A stretch of 13,372 bases of DNA from JADHUC01 sp964617665 (GTDB taxonomy: Bacteria; Planctomycetota; Planctomycetia; Pirellulales; Pirellulaceae). The stretch is taken from positions 1-13,372 of the forward strand of contig CAZUAH010000380.1 of the NCBI GenBank assembly GCA_964617665.1, given 5' to 3'. Positions 7,427 to 13,372 of the stretch are shown piece after piece. The number at the start of each line of letters is the position of its first letter. The stretch's first letter is position 1. The translations under genes and the position numbers were made by a program. Below the pieces are notes generated by a model that worked only from the letters and a program-made list of their open reading frames with translations, searched no databases and was not told the origin of the DNA.

Positions 7427-10400
7427 TTACTTTTCTGGGTTCATGCGGGCGACGGTGCCATCCTGCAGTACGAAGTACACGTTGCCTCGCGAGACGGCCA
7501 TGCCCTCCCAGGCGGGAGGTGCATCCAGGGTGTACTCTGCGAGCGTCTTGCCATCGTGTCGTGAGACAACGAGCAGCCTGCCTCCCATCTTGCCTTCGAT
7601 CGCCGCATAGGGATCGGTGTCGGGTTGGACGACATCGGGCGAGCCGGCCACCAGCAACGCGTTTTCCGTCAACACCATGGCACGGGCTCGCACGGGCGTG
7701 TTTGCCCTCCACGTGAAAGCACGAAATGGCTTCGACAAGAAATCGGGCACATAGTGCTGAGCCGTTGGTGGAGCTTTCGGCGGCGGCTTCGCTGCAGCAT
7801 GCGACGCGGCGAACAACGTGTACCCGGAACCGAGCACGTGCCACGGGCCACCACGGTTCGCGGACGGATAAGCGCGAAAACCGAACACCGTCTGGTCGTC
7901 GTGGACGATCAATTGCGCACCGATCGGCTGTTGGCCGGGTGCGACCAGATACCAGAACGAACGCTCGAACAGCGAACCGTCCAGGAAGCCGGAATGTGAG
8001 ACCAACATAGGGTCGTTCTGACCCTCGTCGCCGAATACGGGTTTCGCTTTCAAATAGACCGAGTTGCCGCGAGCAGCCAATACGTCGTTCAGGGTTCCGT
8101 CCGTGTAGTAGTGATCGTACCTGCCGGCCTCGGACGCCAGCATTTTCCGCTCCGTGAGTTGCTCGTGCGATATTCTCTTCTGCTCGATTACCTTGCCCGT
8201 CTTCAGTTCCAACCGGTACGCGTACAACCCTCCGTCCAAGTAGGACGAACGGCCCGCCACGGCAACGACTACTCCGTTCTCCACCAGCACACTTCCATGA
8301 ACCGGCCATACCGATTCCGGCTGACTATCGACGATCATTCGCTGGTCAACCGGAGCGGCACAAAACCGCCACATCAAAATTCCGTCTGTCGTTCTCAGAC
8401 AATACACGTATCCATCCGCCGAACCGAACACCGCATAGCCGTCGCAGATCGTTGGCGGCGAATCAACTCGTCCCCCCGCCGCAAAGCTCCAAAGAACCTC
8501 ACCCGAATCCGCGTCCAACGCATGAACCGTGTGCGTGTCAATCGACGCTACGAGGAGCTTACCTTTCGCCACAACAAGACTGGAAAGCGGCCCGGCAAGC
8601 CTGGTTTGCCATGCGGGCTTCAGACCTGTGGATACTTGCTGTTTCGTGAACCCGCTACGAGCAGCATCCCCTCGATACGTCGGCCACTCATCTTCGCTGA
8701 CCCCTGACCGCTGATCGCTGACCGCTCCAAACGCCGGTCCCGCTTGAAGCCGACTCTTCAAGTTTCGAGTTTCCAGTTTCAAGTTTCCAGCTTCCCGTTC
8801 CGCCGCCAACGCATTGAAGCCCGTCAGCTTCACACCAGCGTAACAGGCACACGGGTGCGGAAACGTATACAGCAGCCCGTTGGCCGGCATGAGGCCGAAT
8901 CGACATTCGCTGCGGACCCAGGGATGAAGCCGGATGTCGCCGGATTCCAACTCGGTCGTTTCCGTACCCCTGCGCGCGGTAAACAAGAATCGCGTTGTAG
9001 CCTTGTTGCGGTAACAGCGGTGGTGGTGCCCGATCCGGAAGATGTCGTGGGTGGGGATCTTTCGCTTGACCTCACCAGTCCGAATATCCAGAGCCAGCAG
9101 GGCGTGGTTCAGTGAATCCAGATGGACAGGCGCCGGGCCTTTCATTTCGGTGGGAATGTGCTCGTGCACCCACACCTGATCCTGGATGACAAACACGTCG
9201 GCTTGATGCCCCCAGGCCCACGTTCCGCACTTGCCCTCCCACAGCATCCTCCCGGTGTCGGCCGCGAACGCATACAGATCGCATGGAACCGTGTGGTTTG
9301 TGTGAGGCAGTCTACCCGCGGGCTGGGCGTAGAGGATCACGTCCTGGTGATTGACCAGTGTGCAATTCTCGGACTGTCGCACACCGAGGTGCATTGTGTG
9401 TTCGTGGTAGGCAGGCCGCGGGATTTGCCATCGCGTCTTGCCGGACTGGGCCTCCAGGCAGACGAGATTCCCTTTCGACACAAAGACGACGCGGTCTTCG
9501 TAGGCCGTCAGGTATACGGGATCCCATCCTTCCACGGCATCGTAGCGCGCGGGTAGCCCGACGTGAGGCCCGCTTTCCCAGATCGTCCGGCCGGTTTCGC
9601 AGGCGATCGACCGGATCGCTTTCTCTGCCCCACCCCTCTCCGAGTCATACACGCTCACGATCAGCTTGCCGTCGTGAAGCAGGATTTCGTCGGCACTGCG
9701 CGTAGCCTCGTACGTTTTCAGCACGTCTCCGGTTTCCGCATCGACTGCGCTAACCGGTGCATGGAACCCCAGCGTTACGTAGACGCGATCCCCGTCGGTT
9801 ACGATGCGGCTGGGCAATTGAACCGGCTGTGCAAACCGCTTTGCGAACGACTCGCCCCATGCGTCCCATCCCCATTCGGCAAGGGGAGTCTTCCATAGCA
9901 GCACTCCATTGAACGCGTCTCTTGCCAACAAGAACCAATTGCCGGACGATCGCTCGTGGAATTCGCTGATAGGCGCTTCGTTCACAATGCAAAAGACCCT
10001 GCCGCCGGCGCTCACGGCGCCGCTGGTGCTAAGGACCGTATCGTGATGGCTTGACCAGCGCGGCCCGGCCAGCCACTGGTAATGTCTTGGCGGCCCCACA
10101 ACCTGATCCTTTGCCACGGCGTTTCCACTGGCGTCGTACAAATAGTGAGTCCACTCGTCGATCTCGGCAGGCCACGGTTTGCGGAAGGAGTCAAAGGTCG
10201 AGAGTCCAGAGTCGAGGGCCAGAGCAACACCGCCGGGCGCCAACACGCGCGTGATCTCTTCATCCCGTATCTTGTATCTCGCATCCCGTATCACGACCAG
10301 ATTTACCAGGTTGTCGACGTACGGCAACCGCGTGCCAACGAGCCGGTCGACCGACACCTTGCCGCACAGCCCAAACGATCGCACATGCGACCGTGCGGCA

Positions 10401-10636
10401 TCTACGTTCCCAGCATCGGCATCGAGACCATGCACTAAAAAGCCTTCACCTGCGTGCAACGCTGTCGTGAGCTTACCGTCCCCGCAGCCAAGATGCACGA
10501 CCAGACCGCTCTTGATGCCGGCCTCGCGGAGGATAGCCTTTGCAGATTCTTGAAAGTCATCTGCGAGCAAGGAGGCCGTAGACAGGGCGAAGACACAGAC
10601 GAAGAACAATATAGAGCGATCGAGAATCCGCGGCAT
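7427..10636 (-). CDS. Exported methyltransferase-like/PQQ-type beta-propeller fusion
   Basis: The 1069-residue protein begins with a signal peptide (1-25, cleavage near SLLA-DD). Residues about 30-145 are a Rossmann methyltransferase-like domain: VVHLGCGDGKLT (46-57, AdoMet motif I), acidic Asp72 and VLAPGG (131-136). A conserved-looking bridge, KPWPAEIDEWTHYLYD (153-168), leads into propeller repeats with blade motifs such as LLARDAFNGVLLWK (236-249), AVDAETGDVLKTYE (297-310) and ALDIRTGEVK (515-524). A Cys/His-rich stretch (536-598) and a repeat-filled linker (613-648) follow. A second propeller region begins at DEWPTYRGDAARSG (649-662) and includes HALDADSGEVLW (705-716). The C-terminal module (about 971-1069) is shared with the protein at 12536-13372. 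Activity and ligand are unknown, and PQQ binding is not shown. The ATG at 10636 has AGGAG six bases upstream. The gene is convergent with the membrane protein gene. Confidence 0.9.
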   Translation of the reverse strand: MPRILDRSILFFVCVFALSTASLLADDFQESAKAILREAGIKSGLVVHLGCGDGKLTTALHAGEGFLVHGLDADAGNVDAARSHVRSFGLCGKVSVDRLVGTRLPYVDNLVNLVVIRDARYKIRDEEITRVLAPGGVALALDSGLSTFDSFRKPWPAEIDEWTHYLYDASGNAVAKDQVVGPPRHYQWLAGPRWSSHHDTVLSTSGAVSAGGRVFCIVNEAPISEFHERSSGNWFLLARDAFNGVLLWKTPLAEWGWDAWGESFAKRFAQPVQLPSRIVTDGDRVYVTLGFHAPVSAVDAETGDVLKTYEATRSADEILLHDGKLIVSVYDSERGGAEKAIRSIACETGRTIWESGPHVGLPARYDAVEGWDPVYLTAYEDRVVFVSKGNLVCLEAQSGKTRWQIPRPAYHEHTMHLGVRQSENCTLVNHQDVILYAQPAGRLPHTNHTVPCDLYAFAADTGRMLWEGKCGTWAWGHQADVFVIQDQVWVHEHIPTEMKGPAPVHLDSLNHALLALDIRTGEVKRKIPTHDIFRIGHHHRCYRNKATTRFLFTARRGTETTELESGDIRLHPWVRSECRFGLMPANGLLYTFPHPCACYAGVKLTGFNALAAEREAGNLKLETRNLKSRLQAGPAFGAVSDQRSGVSEDEWPTYRGDAARSGFTKQQVSTGLKPAWQTRLAGPLSSLVVAKGKLLVASIDTHTVHALDADSGEVLWSFAAGGRVDSPPTICDGYAVFGSADGYVYCLRTTDGILMWRFCAAPVDQRMIVDSQPESVWPVHGSVLVENGVVVAVAGRSSYLDGGLYAYRLELKTGKVIEQKRISHEQLTERKMLASEAGRYDHYYTDGTLNDVLAARGNSVYLKAKPVFGDEGQNDPMLVSHSGFLDGSLFERSFWYLVAPGQQPIGAQLIVHDDQTVFGFRAYPSANRGGPWHVLGSGYTLFAASHAAAKPPPKAPPTAQHYVPDFLSKPFRAFTWRANTPVRARAMVLTENALLVAGSPDVVQPDTDPYAAIEGKMGGRLLVVSRHDGKTLAEYTLDAPPAWEGMAVSRGNVYFVLQDGTVARMNPEK
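8694..8728. repeat. Heptanucleotide tandem repeat tract A
   Basis: Five consecutive 7-base units on the plus strand: TCGCTGA, CCCCTGA, CCGCTGA, TCGCTGA, CCGCTCC. The consensus is YCGCTGA, varying mainly at the first base. The tract lies inside the propeller fusion gene and encodes residues about 637-648 of the linker. Its 35 bases are not a multiple of three, yet the frame is open throughout. Confidence 0.8.
8761..8795. repeat. Heptanucleotide tandem repeat tract B
   Basis: Five consecutive units on the plus strand: AGTTTCG, AGTTTCC, AGTTTCA, AGTTTCC, AGCTTCC. The consensus is AGTTTCN, with a further degenerate copy just before (8754-8760, CTCTTCA). On the coding strand it gives residues 614-626, a basic and polar run unlike the surrounding propeller. 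It lies 32 bases from tract A, so both tracts plus spacer span 102 bases (34 codons). Confidence 0.85.
10190..10224. repeat. Heptanucleotide tandem repeat tract C
   Basis: Five units on the plus strand: GTCAAAG, GTCGAGA, GTCCAGA, GTCGAGG, GCCAGAG. The consensus is approximately GTCSAGA. It encodes residues about 138-149 of the fusion protein, immediately after the VLAPGG segment of the methyltransferase-like domain. Confidence 0.75.
10256..10297. repeat. Heptanucleotide tandem repeat tract D
   Basis: Six units on the plus strand: CTCTTCA, TCCCGTA, TCTTGTA, TCTCGCA, TCCCGTA, TCACGAC. The consensus is TCYCGTA and the first and last copies are degenerate. It encodes residues about 114-127 (VVIRDARYKIRDEE), between two expected beta strands of the methyltransferase-like fold. 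Tracts C and D are separated by 31 bases that encode the recognisable RVLAPGG segment. Confidence 0.78.
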
Positions 10637-10642
10637 GACAGG

Positions 10643-10647
10643 CTCCT
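10643..10647 (-). promoter_or_regulatory. Shine-Dalgarno that decides the start at 10636
   Basis: AGGAG on the minus strand lies six bases before the ATG at 10636. It favours this start over an in-frame TTG at 10660, which would prepend eight residues to the signal peptide. Confidence 0.65.
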
Positions 10648-10676
10648 GTGGCTTTGGCAACAGTTCAGAAAGAACC

Positions 10677-10705
10677 GTTGTAGCCTCTGCGCCACAGGAT
10701 GAAAA
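10677..10705 (-). promoter_or_regulatory. Candidate -35/-10 promoter for the methyltransferase/propeller gene
   Basis: On the minus strand TTTTCA (10700-10705) is separated by exactly 17 bases from TACAAC (10677-10682). Each hexamer matches the sigma-70 consensus at four of six positions. It would give a leader of about 34 bases and allow the gene to be expressed separately from the upstream peptidase, whose stop lies 132 bp before the ATG. Weak evidence. Confidence 0.25.
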
Positions 10706-10768
10706 TACGTCGCGGAAGCATTGGGCGAGTTGCCGACCCGTTCTACAACGTGTGGTCGAACAACCGGC

Positions 10769-12343
10769 CTACCACTTCTCGTCATACTTGGTCCAGAGCA
10801 AATCGCCGAGGTTCCAGTAGGATTCGGTTGCCTCGGAGCAGGCCTCGCGCGTTTTTTGTGTCAAATAGGCCCGGCCTCTTGCGGGCTTCTCGGCCAGCAG
10901 TTTTATTGCCGTGGCAGCTATCTCCTCTTGGGCAGCAAGGTATTTTTCTTGCAGAGGATCACGCACAGCGCCTACGTCCACTCGCATATCGCCCCAGCGT
11001 TGTGCCGACAGCGTGGCCACTCGATTGAACGCCCACCAAGCTGACCTTCGACTGAAGCCGGTAGTGCGGCCGTCCGTTTTGTAGTCCAGCGGCAGGTCCG
11101 CGATACCGACGTACATCGGGACATAGGTAGTCATGGCCGGATTGCCGTATCCGAACCAGAGAATGCCGCCGACCGGATCGGGCAACCACGATCGTGACTG
11201 GGTAACAGTCACGTACATGCAATACCATCGAGCCAAGGGCCGTTCGCCGCGCCAGCCCCAGCCACCGTTGATCTTCAACACCTTGTTCATGTCGTACGGC
11301 ATGAACGGATTGGCCAGCGGACTCTTCACCGTCGTGCCGTCTTCGTCCGTTACGGTCAGGTTCTTCACCATGTCGAAGTCCGTTCCTTCAAATGTGTCGC
11401 GGAAGATCTCCATGATCTTCTCGGGCCCGACCGGCTTCTCGGGTTTGACCGAGAACGGGAAGACGTTGCTATTCGGGTGCAATTCCAACGACGGAGCAAG
11501 CAGGTCTAGCACTCGCCATTCCCGCCGGGTCACCGCGTAACTGGTGCGACCATCGGGATTGTACGCAGCGTAGAAGCGAAACGGTTGGCCGCTGTTCGGG
11601 TCCCAGTAGCCGCTATCCTGAGCCGCTTTAACAACGTTGCCGGAAGCCATGAAGAAGTCTGGCTTCGACAGGTCAATTTCGCCGATCCTTGCACCATTGG
11701 CCACGACCGAGACATGATCGTCGGGAACACGCTGCGCGGCCCAGACGGCCCCGACATTGCCCTTTCCGGGGCCGACAATCTCCATCACCCAAACCTCTTT
11801 GGGATCGGCGATGGTCAAGGCTTCACCAGTGTCGCACCAGCCATGTTGTTCGATCAGTGTCCCACCGATCCGGATTGCCTCGCGAGCCGTCACAGCTCGT
11901 TCCAGCATCAGGCGTGTCAGCGTCTCGCAGTCGATCAGGCCTTTGTCGCTCTCCAACTCTTCGCGGCCCCCGAACGTCGATTCGCCAATTGCCAATTGCC
12001 GCTCGTTGATGGCGGCGTAGGCTGGAGCGAGGTAGCCGTACGTCTCGGCCACCTGAGGTATCGTGCCGGTAGGAGCACGACCATATCGCTCCATCGGTCC
12101 GCTGTCATCGTTGCGGCGTTTAGTCAGAAACCGGCGCGAATTCGGTTTGTGTTTGGCGCTCGGGATAACGAGGATGTCCGAACCGGTGCGGTGGCTATCG
12201 CAAGTGTGTGACGTCATCACCGATCCGTCGACAGACGCCTTTCGCCCCACCATGATCGACGTGCACGACTGAGCATCCTTGGCTATCAAAGCAACGACGA
12301 GGCAGAGCGATAGAGGGCTGATGGAAATCGTCAAATGTCGCAT
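10769..12343 (-). CDS. Exported C69-family dipeptidase (Ntn-hydrolase)
   Basis: This is a predicted N-terminal-nucleophile peptidase of family C69 (formerly U34), which includes lactobacillar dipeptidases. The first 26 residues form a signal peptide, and the next residue, Cys27, opens the family motif CTSIMVGRKASVDGSVMTSH (27-46). Cleavage at that point would expose Cys27 as the catalytic N-terminal nucleophile. Other family-like segments are YGYLAPAYAAINERQLAIGE (102-121), the acidic EVWVMEIVGPGKG (183-195) and WAAQRVPDDHVSVVANGARI (201-220). The length of 524 residues is within the usual range. The ATG at 12343 has AAGGA eight bases upstream. It lies between the two propeller genes on the same strand, with gaps of 192 bp upstream and 132 bp downstream, so operon membership is possible but not shown. 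The substrate is probably a peptide, perhaps cell-wall or secreted. Confidence 0.92.
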   Translation of the reverse strand: MRHLTISISPLSLCLVVALIAKDAQSCTSIMVGRKASVDGSVMTSHTCDSHRTGSDILVIPSAKHKPNSRRFLTKRRNDDSGPMERYGRAPTGTIPQVAETYGYLAPAYAAINERQLAIGESTFGGREELESDKGLIDCETLTRLMLERAVTAREAIRIGGTLIEQHGWCDTGEALTIADPKEVWVMEIVGPGKGNVGAVWAAQRVPDDHVSVVANGARIGEIDLSKPDFFMASGNVVKAAQDSGYWDPNSGQPFRFYAAYNPDGRTSYAVTRREWRVLDLLAPSLELHPNSNVFPFSVKPEKPVGPEKIMEIFRDTFEGTDFDMVKNLTVTDEDGTTVKSPLANPFMPYDMNKVLKINGGWGWRGERPLARWYCMYVTVTQSRSWLPDPVGGILWFGYGNPAMTTYVPMYVGIADLPLDYKTDGRTTGFSRRSAWWAFNRVATLSAQRWGDMRVDVGAVRDPLQEKYLAAQEEIAATAIKLLAEKPARGRAYLTQKTREACSEATESYWNLGDLLWTKYDEKW

Positions 12344-12366
12344 GGGTGAAGTCCTTGGGTCTCTTA

Positions 12367-12431
12367 TTCGTTGCGGCCCTTAATTCCCTGGGAAACACAC
12401 CTTTGCCCAACGAATTCAGGGCGGCAACGAA
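12367..12431. repeat. Intergenic inverted repeat
   Basis: Arms 12367-12385 and 12413-12431 are reverse complements at 17 of 19 positions, with a 27-base loop. It fills about a third of the gap between the LamG/propeller gene and the peptidase gene and begins 24 bases before the peptidase start. There is no T-run after it on the minus strand, so it is not a canonical intrinsic terminator. It could be an mRNA-stabilising or attenuating hairpin, or a remnant of a small palindromic element. Further upstream in the same gap, three GTAC motifs (12487-12490, 12492-12495, 12500-12503) form a small symmetric cluster next to a TACAAT candidate -10 (12497-12502, minus strand). Confidence 0.65.
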
Positions 12432-12535
12432 AGGAATGGCCGCCAAACAGCGGCCGAACTCTTGGGTTAACTCGCTAGAAGAATGAGTACCGTACTATTG
12501 TACTTCGCTGCGTTGAGTTCGTGACGAAAAACCGT

Positions 12536-13372
12536 CTATTCTTGCCCGAGGCAGAGGACATGCCCGTCCATTGTGGCGATGAAAATTCGACCGCCCGCTA
12601 CGATCAGGCCGTCGAAGACCGGTGGTGAATCGAGTTGGTGCTCGGCCCACGTCTCACCCGTCTTGGCATCGACGGTTTGGAGCACGGCTCCGGCTTGCCC
12701 CATGAGCGCGGCATTCTGACGGCCTATTTGCTCTTGCGTGCTCTCGTCAGTGAAAGTCTGGAAAGCGGCATCTTCGTCAAGCACGTCGGGCGGGCCGGCT
12801 ACGACCAACGTATTCCCGGCCAGCGCCATTGCCCTAACCATCACGGGAATTTCGTGAGACCACAGGTAGGCAACCGACGACTTGCCTCGCCCTTGCGCCG
12901 AAACGACGAGGGTCTTCGGTTGCTTCAGCACCAGTGCTTCGCCAAACGGACCTTCCATTGTCTCAGCCTTGCCGCCGGCGATTTCACCGTGATTGCCGCT
13001 GGACGAGCGATCGCGAGCCTTGGCGCCGCTGAAGGAGAGATGAAGGACTTGGTCCTCGCGGCTCTCCTTAGTGAGCTTTGCTTCATCGTCGGCAAGCAGT
13101 TGGATCTCTTCGGCAGCAACAGCCCGATGGAAAAGCATGACTTCGTCCATCGCTCCGTTGAATGGCGTGAGCGGTTTGGGCAGAAGCTGATTTGTATCGT
13201 CGTACCCCACTTTCATCGCGATCGAAGGCTCGCCGGTCAGCATGGGGACGTTCTCTGTTGTCCCGGCCGCCTTGCCATTCACGTAAACCACCATGCGGCC
13301 ATCTTCGTGCAGGACGCCGGCTACGTGGGTCCATTCACTGCCGATTGCTTTGTCTGCAATTGCTTCGAACGT
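12536..13372 (-). CDS. LamG/beta-propeller protein, C-terminal part (cut by window end)
   Basis: The reading frame is open to the right edge, so only the last 278 residues are visible and the true start lies outside. The visible part begins in a LamG/concanavalin-like jelly roll: GSEWTHVAGVLHEDGR (11-26), VVYVNGK (28-34) and the closing GAMDEVMLFHRAV (73-85). A second LamG-like beginning, VLHLSFSGAKARDRSSSGNH (109-128), breaks off after about 45 residues. From about residue 167 the protein enters a propeller-type C-terminal module: VRAMALAGNTLVVAGPPDV (179-197), VDAKTGETWAEHQLDSPP (234-251) and GLIVAGGRIFIATMDGHV (255-272). That module closely parallels the end of the protein at 7427-10636. 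It is probably exported like its relatives, but the signal peptide is not visible. Its function is unknown; glycan or polymer binding is a guess from the LamG fold. Confidence 0.85.
   Translation of the reverse strand, partial: TFEAIADKAIGSEWTHVAGVLHEDGRMVVYVNGKAAGTTENVPMLTGEPSIAMKVGYDDTNQLLPKPLTPFNGAMDEVMLFHRAVAAEEIQLLADDEAKLTKESREDQVLHLSFSGAKARDRSSSGNHGEIAGGKAETMEGPFGEALVLKQPKTLVVSAQGRGKSSVAYLWSHEIPVMVRAMALAGNTLVVAGPPDVLDEDAAFQTFTDESTQEQIGRQNAALMGQAGAVLQTVDAKTGETWAEHQLDSPPVFDGLIVAGGRIFIATMDGHVLCLGQE

Noticed and set aside
7284..8309. A 341-codon open frame on the minus strand overlapping the propeller gene
   Set aside because: It is a different frame of the same strand as the propeller fusion and its translation is Arg-rich and low in motif content. 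The overlapping frame has clear propeller blades and the conserved C-terminal module.
7427..10636. Calling the large fusion a PQQ-dependent dehydrogenase
   Set aside because: The blades have the Trp-containing propeller signature, but the vicinal disulfide and PQQ/Ca2+ ligand pattern of quinoprotein dehydrogenases are not seen. The fold name is kept without the enzyme claim.
11980..12000. Three 7-base units (ATTCGCC, AATTGCC, AATTGCC) in the peptidase gene, resembling the heptanucleotide tracts
   Set aside because: The stretch is short and encodes QLAIGES, which sits where family C69 peptidases have a conserved segment. Protein constraint is a sufficient explanation, so it is not counted as a fifth tract.
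12522..12535. GACG-AAAAAC-CGTC just after the LamG/propeller stop codon, considered as a terminator
   Set aside because: A four-base-pair stem with the T-rich run inside the loop rather than after it does not fit an intrinsic terminator.

Overview
The window looks like a planctomycete chromosome segment, probably from the Pirellulales side or a related uncultured lineage. The support is the gene families: a Tat-exported Gfo/Idh/MocA oxidoreductase, exported PQQ-type beta-propeller proteins fused to a methyltransferase-like domain or to LamG domains, a polytopic membrane protein with an F-x-L-R-D-L-L helix and a pseudopilin-like tail, and many exported proteins of unassigned function. No rRNA, tRNA, transposase, phage gene or CRISPR array is visible. 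The taxonomic call is inference from family content, not from a marker gene.

Layout. Positions 2-65 form a long imperfect palindrome at the left edge. A kptA/TPT1 RNA 2'-phosphotransferase (88-636, minus) is divergent from the Tat-exported oxidoreductase (851-2125, plus). A convergent gap of 43 bp leads to a minus-strand pair: an exported two-domain beta-sandwich protein (2585-3712), then a small cyclophilin-like protein (2169-2543). Divergent from that pair is a plus-strand pair with 6 bp between genes: a DUF900-type alpha/beta-hydrolase lipoprotein (3989-5287) and a roughly 10-helix membrane protein (5294-7381). The right half is all on the minus strand, given here in transcription order: a LamG/beta-propeller protein cut by the window end (12536-13372), a family C69 dipeptidase with a predicted signal peptide (10769-12343), and a 1069-residue exported fusion of a Rossmann methyltransferase-like domain with two propeller regions (7427-10636).

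How the genes may work together. At least six of the eight genes encode products predicted to leave the cytoplasm or sit in the membrane, so this is mainly an envelope and secretome segment. The two propeller proteins share a recognisable C-terminal module of about 100 residues and flank the peptidase, which suggests one functional neighbourhood. No substrate can be named from the sequence.

The most unusual signal is four tracts of degenerate 7-bp tandem repeats, each about 35-42 bp and each with its own consensus, embedded in frame in the methyltransferase/propeller gene. Two lie in the methyltransferase-like domain and two in the linker between propeller regions. Other points of interest are the export of a methyltransferase-like fold, a Cys/His cluster between the propeller halves, and two large intergenic inverted repeats. 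Four of the five 5' regions examined closely carry a TGn-type extended -10 candidate.
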